From Muscardinus avellanarius (Eukaryota; Chordata; Mammalia; Rodentia; Gliridae), in the NCBI GenBank assembly GCA_963383645.1, contig OY726566.1, positions 94,469,779 through 94,533,778 of the forward strand: a stretch of 64,000 bases of DNA. Reading direction: 5' to 3'. The translations under genes were made by a program, and so were the position numbers. Of the stretch, positions 44,466-55,314 are shown piece by piece (the first letter of the stretch is position 1; each line of letters opens with the position of its first letter). The notes beneath the pieces are model-generated. The model worked only from the letters and a program-made list of their open reading frames with translations, searched no databases and was not told the origin of the DNA.

Positions 44466-44585
44466 TGTATTTATTCATTGAATGACCACCGTATGGAAGG
44501 CAACTCCCGAATGCCAAAGAATCAATAGTAAACAAGTGAGATACATCTTAAAGGAACTTTCAGTCTCATGAACAAGACAAGCTTT
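44466..44585 (+). mobile_element. Ancient mammalian interspersed repeat (family uncertain)
   Basis: gtatttattcattgaatgac, agaatcaatagtaaacaagt, ggaactttcagtctcatg: resembles the widely repeated 'attcattcaacaaatattta...gcagtgaacaa' class. Confidence 0.4.
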
Positions 44586-44880
44586 AAGTAAATATGTGCC
44601 AGACGTAAATATCATTACAATTTGTGATTGTCCATGAGGATAAATAACAGAATCCTATAAAAGAAACAACACAGTGGCAAAATCCTAAAAGTCAGTATGT
44701 CTAATGCAACAATACTCAATTTACTATTCCGTGGCAATGAGTAGATAGAAACCTTTGTCATCTGTCCTGTAATTGTGTTGGAACAAAAACCCAGTGTTTC
44801 CAGATGATTGCATTTAGTATTCCAAACTTGACTTCGTGAATTGAAAGAAAGTTTAGAAATATCCCAAAGAGGTGTATATA

Positions 44881-45080
44881 GGCTGGGCACAGTGACACAC
44901 ACCTGTAATTCTAGCACTTGGGAGGCTGAGACGGGAGGATCACAGGTTTGAGGCCAGCTTCAGCAACTTAGCAGGACCCTGTCTCAAAATAAAAAAATAA
45001 GAAGGGCTGGAGGTGTAGTTTGGACGTAGAGTGCCTCTGGGTTTGGTCCACGGTACCACAAATAAATAAATTAATTAATT
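44881..45080 (+). mobile_element. B1-dID SINE with (AAAT)n/(TTAA)n tail
   Basis: ggctgggcacagtgacacac to tttggtccacggtaccacaa. First B1-dID copy after the 6.3-kb gap. Confidence 0.88.
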
Positions 45081-45114
45081 AAAGTACATGCAGGTGCTTC
45101 AAGGTAGGGGCGGG

Positions 45115-45640
45115 GAATAATTTCAGTCTTAGAGAACAGCATGCCCAGGGTTAGGTGGCCTGAATGAGTTAGATCCATACAAAAAATTGAAGGAAATCTC
45201 ATGCAACTAGATAACAAAGGAAGCGGAAGAGGGAGACAGAGCCCGATTCCTCGTGGTATTGTAGGTCACAGTCAAGAGCTGGCTCTGTATTCTACATGTG
45301 CTATGAGGCTGTTAAAATGTTTTAAGCAGGGCAGTGGCATGACCAGATTAATGTTTTTTTAAAAAGGTTAATTGTTTACACATGGCCGGAAGATTAAACA
45401 GAGATCCAGCCAGAGGCTCCTGGGATGGCTCAGATGAGATGATGGTGACTTGGATTGGAATGGTAGCAACAACAGTGAAGATAAATGTACCATTTCATGC
45501 AAATATCCAGAAGGCTGAATCATGTGGATTTAGTGATTTACTGTATGAAGTGGGGTGGGGGATGGATGGTGAGGGAGAAGGAAGAGCCCGGAGCAACTCC
45601 AGGTCCAGAGCTTGGCGGATATTGGTGTCATCTGCTGACA
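45115..45640 (+). mobile_element. Ancient interspersed repeat (family uncertain)
   Basis: aagcagggcagtggcatgac, agccagaggctcctgggatg, gatgatggtgacttggattg, agagcccggagcaactccag occur in the order of a well-known old mammalian repeat. I cannot place the family by eye. The 104-codon frame here is a product of it. Confidence 0.45.
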
Positions 45641-46244
45641 CAGAAAAAAAGGAAAGAAAAAAAACCTTGAGAAACATGGATTCTGTTCATTTATAGTCTA
45701 CTTGCTAAAAGAAAGGAAAATAGCATTGGAACTTTTTGTAGTTGTAGAGAAGACTCAGAAGTAGAAGCATCATCTCCACATTCAGAGTGCCTTCATCCAG
45801 GCGTTAAACCCACTATTGACATTTCCCTAATGTCTCGGGCAGGGACTTCTCAAGCCACAAGGGGCTCTGCTAGGAGGCTCCTTCACACCTTGAGCTGATC
45901 TCCTCTCTTTTCTTCCTCCGTGCGTGCCTGGTATTATTAACTCAGTGGCTACACCTTTGAATGATCTCATTTTCAAGACTCAAGTTGGTCTCAGTCTTTC
46001 AGCTGTGGTTTTCTACAGCACAGTGGAATAACTGTTGTCTACTATAACCTAGGAGCTGATATACTTCAAAATGACTAGAAAAGAGGAGTGCAAGTGTTCC
46101 CGACACAGAGAAGTGATTACTATTTCAGGTGGAAATGCTTGTTACCTTGATTTGATCATTGCACATGTGTATCTGCGTCAGATGATCCCAGAGTGGACTC
46201 TGCAGATTATCTCTCAATAAAAATTTACTTAAAAATAGATCATG
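45641..46244. other. Unassigned sequence
   Basis: No gene or repeat recognised. Confidence 0.4.
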
Positions 46245-46245
46245 A

Positions 46246-46390
46246 AGCCAGGCATGGTGGCGCATGCCTGTAATCCCAGTTTGGAGGAAGCTGAATTAAG
46301 AGGATTACAGATGGGCAGCTGGCCTTAGCAAATTAGCAAGGGCCTCAGCAACTTAGTAAGACTATTCCAAAAATTAAAAAAAAAATAGGG
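46246..46390 (+). mobile_element. B1-dID SINE, outer copy, left part
   Basis: agccaggcatggtggcgcat to the A-rich linker; interrupted by another SINE and resumed at 46604. Confidence 0.88.
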
Positions 46391-46603
46391 TAGCCGGGCG
46401 TGGTGGCGCACGCTTGTAATCCCCGCGCTTGGGAGGCGGAGACAGGAGGATCGCGCAGGTTTGAAGCCAGCCATGCTGGTGTAAGAGACCCTGTTTCAAA
46501 AAAATATATAAAAAATAGGTCTGGGAGTGTAGCCCGGAGGAAGAAGGGCTTCCAGGAACCCCAGTACCACCAAAACAAAAAACAAAAAAAACCCCAAAAA
46601 ACA
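46391..46603 (+). mobile_element. B1-dID SINE, young 'gggcttcc' subfamily, nested
   Basis: agccgggcgtggtggcgcac, gatcgcgcaggtttgaagcc, ggtctgggagtgtagcccgg, agggcttccaggaaccccag. Inserted in the linker of an older SINE; aaataggg flanks both sides. Confidence 0.94.
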
Positions 46604-46662
46604 AATAGGGCTAAGGGTGTAGCTCAGAGGTAGAACTCTCCTGGTTTCAACCATTGGTACCA
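46604..46662 (+). mobile_element. B1-dID SINE, outer copy, right part
   Basis: aatagggctaagggtgtagc to caaccattggtaccacag: the ID half of the copy that starts at 46246. Confidence 0.88.
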
Positions 46663-46789
46663 CAGAAAAGAAAAATCATGGAAACAAGTTGATAGATAGA
46701 AGAATGAAGGAGTAGATGCATGCATAGTCAATAAAAGAAAACAGTGCTGGAATAACCTGCCGAATTAGAAAATAATTTTTTACAAAATT

Positions 46790-47212
46790 ATGTAATTTTC
46801 AGGATGGAACTAAAAACATCATGCTGAGTGAAATCAGCCAGTCTTATAGAGTCAGGGGCTTGCTGTGTTTTTCTCATATGTAGAAGCTAGAAAAAAATGT
46901 AAAAGAAAAGGGACTTCATGATAACAAAGAGAGAGACCAATAGGACACAGGAAGGATGGAGGGAGGAAGGAGGAAGGGGGAAAGGAGGCTTGAGGAAGGA
47001 AATGGAACAAATAATAATATGTCCATATATGAAGGTATCACTAACAACCTTACTAGCGTGAACAGGGAGGGAGGCAGAGGTTAAGATGGAATGGGGTTAA
47101 GAGGAAACCACATCAAGAGATGTTGTATTTGTGAATGCGTTACTTTGAGTCTCATCATGATGTATACTTACATTTTACCAATAAAATTCTTTAAAAAAGA
47201 AAGAAAGAAAAG
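46790..47212 (+). mobile_element. LINE-1 3' end, 5'-truncated, sense
   Basis: gatggaactaaaaacatcat, gctgagtgaaatcagccagt, tctcatatgtagaagctaga, a GGA-rich stretch at 46955-46990, then ttaccaataaaattctttaa and an A-rich tail with (GAAA)n. This is the ORF2 end plus 3' UTR. Confidence 0.8.
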
Positions 47213-47213
47213 A

Positions 47214-47415
47214 CAGCCAGACGTAGTGGTGCATGCCTGTAACCCCAGTACTTTGGAGGCTGAGACAGGAGGATTGCAGGTTTGGGGCCAGCCTCAGCAA
47301 TGTAGAGAGACTTTCAGCAAATTAGCAAGACCATGTTTGAAAAAAAATTTTTTTAAAAGGTCTAGGAATGTAGCTTGGAGGTAGGATGCCCCTGGATGCA
47401 ATCCCAAATAACACA
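47214..47415 (+). mobile_element. B1-dID SINE
   Basis: agccagacgtagtggtgcat to gatgcaatcccaaataacac. Inserted directly at the L1 tail. Confidence 0.87.
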
Positions 47416-47755
47416 AAAAGAATAAAAAACAAAAACAAGGGGAGAGAGACAGACATAGAGAGACAGAGAGAAAAGAAAAGAACAATTTTGAAGATCAGGC
47501 CTTTGAAGGCAACTTGGTTTTTCTTGTCAGAACATCTGTAATCTTGGCAGTGAATGGCAGATCTTAGACGTCCTTGCCATTTTATCTTTTTATTTGCTAT
47601 AGATCAACCATAAATATTTTGTTAGCATTGCAATTTAGCGACTCATGTTCCAATCCCTCCAGTAGGTTATTTGGAAATAAGAAGAATGCACGGAAAGAAA
47701 AGAGATCAATTTGACTCCCCCAAGACTCATTGACAGAACACTAAACCCTCTAGGA
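47416..47755. other. Unassigned sequence
   Basis: Begins with a purine-rich (gagagacaga) stretch. No gene recognised. Confidence 0.4.
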
Positions 47756-47759
47756 CTTC

Positions 47760-48020
47760 AGATCATGGAGGGGAAACCTCAGCAAAGCTAGAATGGAAGG
47801 GTAGGAGAGGAGGAAGGCTGGGGTTGATTAATGCAGGAGCTACATCTGAATGTGTGTAAAAGTATGAATGTAGCATGGTCAACCTGGACACTCATTGTTG
47901 GGAGGGGGGAGGGGAATCGGAGGGGAGGAGGGCACCACCCACAGTCTGAATGTTTGCCACTTTCAATATGATATGATCCACATGAAAATAAAAATAAATT
48001 AAAAATTAAATTAAATAAAG
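47760..48020 (+). mobile_element. LINE-1-type 3' UTR fragment
   Basis: cttca gatcatgga start, caacctggacactcattgtt, gggaggggggaggggaatcg, ending gaaaataaaaataaattaaa. It shares cctggacactca and the G-rich block with the fragment at 52300. Confidence 0.55.
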
Positions 48021-48694
48021 AACACCAAACCCTCTACAATATTTGGAAGAATAAAAGTGATAAGAGATTTAGGAGTAAAGATCAATGTGCAAGAATGTCC
48101 GTAAAGCAGTCCTAGAATAGCCTGTACTCAAAATATTCTCTAAGTCCAGTGATAGAGAAGTGACTGTGTAAACAGTGATGGTGTTACTCACACCGAAAGA
48201 ACGGTATGGAAAAATATGTGCGATTACAAGTGAAAAATTGAATATGTAACATCAACTTTGCTATCAAGATAGAATCGTTTCCTCTATATATTTCTGCATG
48301 TTCTAAATTTTCTATAATGCAGTATGTGTTTGTACGGTCTCTGTTATAAAATGGACATTTGTGTAGCATTCAGAGCTAGGTATGATTTTACAGATCTGAT
48401 AGGTTTGATAATAGAAATAAAAATGAAAGTAATTTTAAAAACTGTCAGTATCTTACTCCACCAACAAATAATAATTACCAAGTGTGATAGGGATATAAAG
48501 CAGTACGCAAATGTGATCGCTTACTCCTGGAGCTTGGAATCAAGTTTCCGCGCCCCTGGATTCCTCTATTTTGGGGATCAAACAACTAAAAACGGGACAG
48601 TTTAGATTTTCATCTCAAAGTTATTTCTTTGGAGACATATCAGGAAATGATGTTCACAGAAAATAAAAGGGAAAAAATCCTCTCAAAATAACCT
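48021..48694. other. Unassigned AT-rich sequence
   Basis: The 93-codon frame at 48324-48605 has no domain. No repeat recognised. Confidence 0.4.
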
Positions 48695-48870
48695 GAGCCG
48701 GGCACAGTAGTGCATAACTGTACTCGCAGTACTTGGGAGGCTGAGGCAGGAGGATCAGGCCAGCCTCAGCAACCTAGTGAGACTCTGTCTCCAAGTAAAA
48801 AATAAAATGGGGCTGGGATTATAGCACAGAGGTAGAATGACCCTGGGTTCAATCCTCAGCACTACAAAAA
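48695..48870 (+). mobile_element. B1-dID SINE, short form
   Basis: gagccgggcacagtagtgca to caatcctcagcactacaaaa; about 10 bases missing near gatcaggccagcc. Confidence 0.88.
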
Positions 48871-49386
48871 CTGAAATGTAAAAGACAATAAAACCTAAGT
48901 ATAAATGCAGCCTAAATATCATTGGAATTCTGGCTAATTTTAACATTTTTCTTTTTTCCCCTCTACCACTCTTCTATATAGTTCCCATGATGTTTACTTA
49001 GGTTTACTCAGGGCCTGGGGTGGCATTTGTATGTAAGCTTAGCTGCTTCAAATGATTCATAGCCCTTTACTTTTCACTCTTTAGCAGTATTTTATCACAA
49101 TCACATGTTTCAAATATATAAGAGTCATCCTCTTGTCTCTGGCAAGTATATTTAAGAGCCCTTCCTATGGAGTTGCAAGACGAGTTCTCGGGTTCGGCTC
49201 ACCAGCTCTATTCAGTCTGGCTGCCACATTGCCGCACACGTTGAGCTGCCCAGTATTTGCTTGGAGTCAGTTGTCAAAGGTTTTTATTGAATTAATTAAT
49301 TTTCACTTTAGTTCAATCAACTCAGCTATAAATGTTGAACCTAGTGAGGCTTCTGTCATTATTTATTGCTATGTTTTATGCATATA

Positions 49387-49390
<4 letters not shown>
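48871..49390. other. Unassigned sequence
   Basis: No gene or repeat recognised. Contains a few CpGs at 49175-49240. Confidence 0.4.

Positions 49391-49427
<37 letters not shown>
49391..49427. repeat. (TTA)n microsatellite at SINE tail
   Basis: About 12 TTA units; tail side of an antisense SINE. Confidence 0.95.
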
Positions 49428-49428
<1 letters not shown>

Positions 49429-49603
49429 TTGGTGGTACTGGGGATGGAACCCTTCTATCTCCAGGCTATACTCCCGGGCCTATTTTATATTTTTTTATTT
49501 GGAAACAGGGTCTCTTAAGCCAACGAGCTGGCTTTGAACCTGTGCGATCCTCCTGTCTCTGCCTCCCAAGCATGGGGATTACAAGTGTGCGCCGCCACAC
49601 CCG
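49428..49603 (-). mobile_element. B1-dID SINE, young 'gggcttcc' subfamily
   Basis: ggtggtactggggatggaac, ctatactcccgggcctattt, gggtctcttaagccaacgag, gcgccgccacacccggc. Confidence 0.92.
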
Positions 49604-49604
49604 G

Positions 49605-49631
49605 CTATTATTATTATTATTATTATTATTA
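49605..49631. repeat. (TTA)n microsatellite between two SINEs
   Basis: Nine TTA units. Shares its unit with the repeat at 49391, so the first SINE probably inserted into, or duplicated, one TTA array. Confidence 0.93.
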
Positions 49632-49831
49632 GTGATACTGGGGGTGGAACCCAGAGGGTTCCTACCTCTGGGCTATACTCCCAGACCTATTTTATACTTT
49701 ATTTGGAAACAGGGTCTCACTGAGTTGCTGAGAGCCTCACTAAGTAGCTGAGGCTGGCTTCGAACCTGAGCGATCCTCCTGTCTCAGCCTCCCAAGTACT
49801 GGGATTACAAGCGTGCGCCACCACACCCTGC
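49632..49831 (-). mobile_element. B1-dID SINE
   Basis: gtgatactgggggtggaacc, gggtctcactgagttgctga, gcgtgcgccaccacaccctg. Long form with gagagcctcactaagtagct. Confidence 0.92.
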
Positions 49832-51008
49832 TCTCTATTACTATGTTTTAAAAAATGCTATCCGGCAGAGATGAATTTACTGTGAGATGTCCCACTTGAA
49901 GAGTTCATTAATGTGGAAATGGATTTCAGGGACCTTCTATATCTACGTACCATCCTTCATTTGGTGGAAAACTCTTTTTTCTAAACAAATAGCAGTCTGG
50001 CTTTAAATGTGTGGCTATAGAGACTGAAATTTGGATATTTGTCTGCATTGTCATCAGCGAATGTAATTGCCAATAAAAAGGTTTTAGTTAGATCCGAACT
50101 GTCCACTTCGTATCAATTTCAATACGGCCTCGTGAAAAAGGACTCTGGGTCATGATGTTTTTATTAGGATTTAGAAATTGGAAATATTGAGCAGCTGGAG
50201 ACTGTTTATTCACTTAACACATATTTACTGAGAAGTGACTGTGTTCTTGGAGCTAGGCTAGGCACTGGGAACACAGAAATCAATAGGACATAAATAAATG
50301 GTTACTTTCTCATGAGAGTGTTAGGCCTATGAGGGCAAGAATTGCATCTTTCTCCACGCCTGTCATGCCCTTAACACGTTCGATTTAATAACCCCAAATA
50401 CAGTCCCAAGCTGGACCTGACTTTTTAATCTCATGAGAAAGAAATGGCACATCAAATCTCAAACCTTCTTTCCCCAAGTCAGGAATGATATTCACCAAAA
50501 AGACCTTAGCCGATCACATCTTCTGTTCCAGCAAGATGCTTATGATGCAATGGAGAGTCCGTTTATAGGGGCATCTTTGAATTCCTCCTGATGTGTTTAA
50601 AAGTAAATCATTTCTGACAACCCATCTCACAGGTGACGACACTCGTCATTGGGGCCCCTTATGGAAAGTGATGTGGTAGGCCACCAAACCTTCACAGAAG
50701 ATGTCTTTTGATGTTCACATACCCTGGGGTTAAGACAGTCTCTTCATGTATTCATCACACTCTCCTGCTACTGCAAAGAGTACAAATTGCAGAAGCCACA
50801 AAGAATCTGATCTTAAGATAGTTATTCTGAAAACATTTAACCTGTAATAGCAGTTAGGAATCTAGCAGGAGATTGATCCAGTGTCCCCCAAAAGAGGTAG
50901 TGATTGATTTACCCTTAAGAACAAAGAACCAGGTCCTGATAAATGAACTTGGTTGATAGGTAATCTCATGAAGACAGAATGATGTTCTACAGAGAGAACA
51001 GATTTGGG
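49832..51008. other. Unassigned sequence with old-repeat traces
   Basis: 50215-50290 resembles an ancient repeat (atatttactgagaagtgact, aggctaggcactgggaacac) and 50310-50395 an L2 3' end (cctatgagggcaagaattgc). The remainder is single-copy-like. No gene recognised. Confidence 0.4.
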
Positions 51009-51009
51009 G

Positions 51010-51155
51010 ACCTCGAGCTTCCCGTCTCTAGCTGAAAAGCCTCAGGCAAATGGCTTAACCTCTCCAGGCTTTTCTAGGTCCCTTTTAGAAAATGTTGTCA
51101 ATAATATTTGTCTTACTGACCTCTGGGGTTGCTATGAAAAATCACTTCAGAAAAA
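51010..51155 (+). mobile_element. MIR remnant
   Basis: gcctcaggcaaatggcttaa, cctctccaggcttttctagg, cctctggggttgctatg: sense MIR core. The 82-codon frame over it is not coding. Confidence 0.55.
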
Positions 51156-52295
51156 GGATGAGAAAGCTCTGCTTACTGTACAAGTGCAGTGTGTTTGTAT
51201 TCTTAACGCATCTGTGATGCCACTAGTTCCTTGGAAATCAGCCCACAGATAGCTGATCTCGTCGGGGGTGGACACACAATTGCCCAGTGGCCAGCCCGCC
51301 TCATCTCTACCAAGCATTCCTGACATTTTAGTGGGGGAACGAGGTCTATGGGAAAAAGTCAAAAGGAGACGATCAGAGGAATTCTGTTGGCCCTTCCCAG
51401 GGCCTGTGCACCAAATGGTCCCCTGTGCATTGTTATTGTGCTGTGTTTGCTGATGTCCACAGCTTCCTGGACAATCGCAGATGGCTATCTGGGCGGTGAT
51501 GAATGGAGAGAGAGAGTGAGCGTGGTGTTATACCAGTTTCTGGTGCAGAGGCTACAGGACCTTCGCTGGATACTCTGTTAGATGTGCAAATAGAGAAAGC
51601 GTGGGCTGGCATTTAAAGTGCAGAGTAATGACAGTTCCCAGTAAATGTTTTCAGGCTACCTACACTGATGGTTTCACCTTTTGATTCTAGCTTCTGACCT
51701 GAGCCCTGAGTCCAATAGCAGGCCAGACACCCCATGTTAGCATTTTGTGCTTGCCACAGGCTGAGATTAGAGTTTGTATCAGATCTTAGCACGCAGATCT
51801 GTAGTGGAGAGGTGGCAGAGCTCGGCTGGTTGGAAAGGGAGAAGAGGAACAAGATCACTCCACTTTGGGCACAATTATGTTTTTTTTTAAATTATAAGCC
51901 ACTGGACATAAATGTAAGATACCTGTCCTTAGGTATTTAAATTTCAATTCAGAATCAAGAGTAACACTAGAAGAAGATTTAAGAATACTTTAAGCAAACA
52001 GAAGCATCTTACATTATAGGAACATAAACACCCGGTTCATTAGATCAATAAAGGACGCCTCGATTTTTCAGTGGACTAGGTTGAATGAGTTATCTTCTTG
52101 CTTTGATAGCATGCTTTGATCGTTCTGAATTAGGACACTGCTTCTTTGTGAATATCCAAAATTCCCAACTACCAACCTTACTGTTGAAATTGTAAATAAA
52201 TTGAGAGTATAATAGAATGAAAGAGGTTCATCTTAGCCACACTAGTAACTATTTAAATTCTCCCATATGCCTAAGGTTGTATTCAATTCTACATA
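51156..52295. other. Unassigned single-copy-like sequence
   Basis: Several 61-82 codon frames on both strands at 51147-51940 overlap one another. No domain or repeat recognised. Confidence 0.4.
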
Positions 52296-52299
52296 TAAA

Positions 52300-52512
52300 A
52301 GATAAAGACTGGAAAAGCTACATTCGAATATGTGTATACATGTGAATATAACATAGCTAACCTGGACACTCAGTATTGGGAGGGAGGGAAAAAGGTAAGC
52401 TGAGAGCGGGGGCACCAAGTACCGTGTGAATATATGGCATTGTCATCATGATCCACAATATGATGTGAGACTGTAGTGCACCAACAAAATAAAGAAAAAA
52501 GATAAAGGATTG
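52300..52512 (+). mobile_element. LINE-1-type 3' UTR fragment
   Basis: aacatagctaacctggacac, tcagtattgggagggaggga, tgtagtgcaccaacaaaata. Homologous in parts to 47760-48020. Confidence 0.55.
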
Positions 52513-52720
52513 AGCCGGGTGTAATGGCACACTCCTGTAACCCCAGTCCTTGGGAGGCTGAGACGGGAGAATTGCAGGTGTGAAGTCAGCCTTGACAACT
52601 GAGTGAGGCCCCCTGCAACTTAGTGAGACCCTGTTTCCAAATAAGAAATAAAATCAGGTTATGGGGTATAACTTGGAGGTAGAATGCCTCTGGGTTCCAT
52701 CCTCAGTACCAAAAATCAAT
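52513..52720 (+). mobile_element. B1-dID SINE at an L1 tail
   Basis: agccgggtgtaatggcacac to ttccatcctcagtaccaaaa. Flanked by ataaaggat at 52502 and about 52731. Confidence 0.9.
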
Positions 52721-52773
52721 AAAATAAAAATAAAGGATATACAGTGCCTGCCCTTTCCTAAATGTCTGTTTTC

Positions 52774-53231
52774 TTCCTTCCTTTCCTTCTTTCTTTCTCC
52801 TCCTCCTCCTTCTTCCTTCTCCTCCTCCTCTTCCTTCTCTTCCTCCTCCTCCTCTTCCTTCTCCTCCTCCTCCTCCTCTTTCTTCTCCTCTCCCTCCTCC
52901 TTCTTCTCCCCTTCCCCTTTCCCTCCTCCCCTCCCCTCCCTCCTCCTTCCTTCTCTTCCTCCTCTCCTCCTCCTCCTCCTCCTTCTCCTCCGCCGCCGCC
53001 GCTGCTTCTTCTTCTTCTTCTTCTTCTTCTTCTTCTTCTTCTTCTTCTTCTTCTTCTTCTCCTCCTCCTCCTCCTCCTCCTCCTCCTCCTCCTTCTTCTT
53101 TCTCCTCCTCCTTCTCCCCTTCCCCTCTCCTTCCTCCCCTCCCTCTCCCCTCCTCCTCCCCTCCCCCCTCCTCCTCTTCTCCTTCTCCTTTTCCTTCTTC
53201 TTTCTTCTCCTCCTCCTCCTCCTTCATCTTT

Positions 53232-53270
<39 letters not shown>

Positions 53271-53300
53271 CTCTTCCTTCTCCTCCTCCTTCTCCTCTTC
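52774..53300. repeat. Pyrimidine tract, 527 bp
   Basis: Nearly all C and T: CCT units, then (CCG)4 and CTG at about 52991-53004, then about 18 CTT units (53005-53060), then CCT units again. It abuts the tail side of an antisense SINE. The 174-238 codon frames on both strands are translations of this repeat. Confidence 0.97.
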
Positions 53301-53457
53301 TAGTACTGGGGATGAAACCCAGGGGCGTTCTACCTCCAAGCTACACCCTCAGCCCTGTTTTTGATTCTTTATTTTGAAACAGGTCTCACTGAGTTGCAAA
53401 GGGCCTCACTAAGTAGCTGAGGCTGTCCGTGAACCGCGATCCTCCCATCTCAGCCGC
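53301..53457 (-). mobile_element. B1-dID SINE, 5'-truncated
   Basis: agtactggggatgaaaccca, ctacaccctcagccctgttt, gtccgtgaaccgcgatcctc; stops at cagccgcctt, losing the first 40 or so bases of the B1 part. Confidence 0.9.
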
Positions 53458-54940
53458 CTTTCAATCATGAGAGTCCTAATCTTTGTAGTTACTTCTGTCT
53501 CAAAAAGTTCTGTTTATTTAGGAAGTCACACACAGGCACACAGGCAGAAGAGAGCCAGCAAGATTGTATCCAACAGAAATTTCAATAGACATTAAAATTA
53601 GGTACATTGCTTCTTATGGGAGCCCAAGCAGTTAACATCGTGCCTTCCAAGGAACACTAGAAATATCGATTCTTGTTAAGAATGAAAATGGTGATGGTGA
53701 TGGTGGTGGTGATGATGACGATGACCATAGCAAGAGAGATGATTGCCACCCTCTTGCCACAACCTTTGGCTCTCTTAATATCCATACCGTGTTTCTCTGT
53801 GCCGTTGTTATACCAAGTTCCAGCTGCAGGGTAACCTTGGCTCCATAAAGACAGAGATTACATTTTTCTCAGGAGTCACGTCTCGGGTGTTTGTAGCCAC
53901 AGGAAGCTTATCAAACACTGACATCAGCGCCTTTCCCATGAGAAACCCCAAAATTTCATAGTGCCATAAATGACTTTCTCTTTCCTATTTGCTTCAGACA
54001 AATAGAGAACTTTTCATAAAGCTTAAAAATAAACATCTGACCTTCACTCTGCCTTGGATACATTCTTATAGCTTCTCTGCTCAGAAATTATCTTGCCTGT
54101 AAAAATACACCCTCATTCTTCCATTAAAATTTAGAGATCTTGGCAGATGCAAATAGCAGGATAGTTTACTCTTAATTAAATGATTGTCCAAGAAATAAAA
54201 AAGAGAAAAGAATAGGATCAAAAGGCCATGCTTTAAGACATCAAAGCCCTATGTACTGTTCTGTGATCTTTGTTCCAACACAGGAATTTCTTTTACTTCT
54301 GCATTTTTATACCACACTGGCTTTCTTGAGAACATATATTTAAGCTACATCCTTGGTGCCCCATGATATTTTAAGAAAAATTTAACAAACATTTCCAGCT
54401 AGCATTGCTAGTCCTGGCCACCTGATGGTCTAGAAATAAGCTAAGGAATGAGCCACTCTATTTTCCAAATGGAGAATAACAAAGGAGGAAGAAGAATAAT
54501 TCCATGGTAACATCAAAAATGTACCCCAGGAAAATTCAGAGAGTACTAGAAATGGGTCTGGGAGGTTGGTGGTTGACTGTGAGGGGGAAAACTTGGACTA
54601 TCAGCAAAGGGCTGCAGAGCCTGTGAATTTTCATGGCATTCTCAGGTGATGAGTAGTTACCGTATTTGAATCATTTTGGTACGGTCCACTTGCAAAAATA
54701 TTCAATATTTCCCTTCTAAGACATTATAAGCCAAAACATATATAGGTATATAGAAAGTTCACAGAGTTATTGGTAAATATAATCCAGTGTTGACTTTTAA
54801 TTTAGAAATAACTGGTCAACCCTAGCCTTCCTCACTACAGCTCCCCCCACAGCCAAAGCCTACGTTGATTAGTATTACCTGAAAGTTTTCTCTTGTTGTT
54901 TTTCTTTTTATTATCTTCTATTGGTTGATTGATCGATTGA
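53458..54940. other. Unassigned single-copy-like sequence
   Basis: Contains a (GATGGT)n-like patch at 53684-53727 (atggtgatggtgatggtggt). No gene or known mobile element recognised. Confidence 0.45.
53684..53727. repeat. Imperfect (GATGGT)n repeat
   Basis: About seven units with GAC/GAT drift. Confidence 0.85.
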
Positions 54941-54941
54941 T

Positions 54942-55015
54942 TGCTGTACTGGGGATTGAACCCAGGGGCATATTTTCCTATTTGTGTAAGAGATGGCTGA
55001 GGCTACAGAAACTTC
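54942..55015 (-). mobile_element. B1-dID SINE fragment
   Basis: tgtactggggattgaaccca and ggggcatatttt, then gatggctgaggctacagaaa: pieces of the antisense SINE with an internal deletion. Confidence 0.65.
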
Positions 55016-55127
55016 ATGATTCTGTGTATCTGGAGCTCATCAATTTTCTTTCAGACTGAGGCTTTGTCTTTTTTAGGCATGAGTTACACACAGACTCTGG
55101 GTTTTTTGTTTGTTTGTATGTTGTTCT

Positions 55128-55312
55128 TTTGTACTAGGGATTGAACCCAGGGGCATTTTACCTCTGAGTTATATCTCCAACCCGATTTTATTTTATTTTT
55201 TATTTTGAAACAGGGCCTCACTAAGTTGCTGAGGCTGTGCTAGAACCTGCGATCCTCTTGTCTCAGGCTCCCAAGGATTGGGATTACAGGTGTGCTCCAC
55301 CCACACCCGGCT
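55128..55312 (-). mobile_element. B1-dID SINE
   Basis: ttgtactagggattgaaccc to gtgctccacccacacccggc. agactct lies on both sides (55093 and 55318). Confidence 0.9.
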
Positions 55313-55314
55313 AC

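Noticed and set aside
49133..49751. 134- and 139-codon frames with poly-Tyr or poly-Leu
   Set aside because: They read through (TTA)n and two antisense SINEs; the 'GGTGDGT...SRAYF' type text is the typical SINE translation seen in many frames.
52661..53377. Long open frames (up to 238 codons) on both strands
   Set aside because: They are translations of a CCT/CTT tract: poly-Ser/Leu/Phe/Pro on one strand and poly-Glu/Arg/Gly on the other. All frames are open because the repeat lacks stops.
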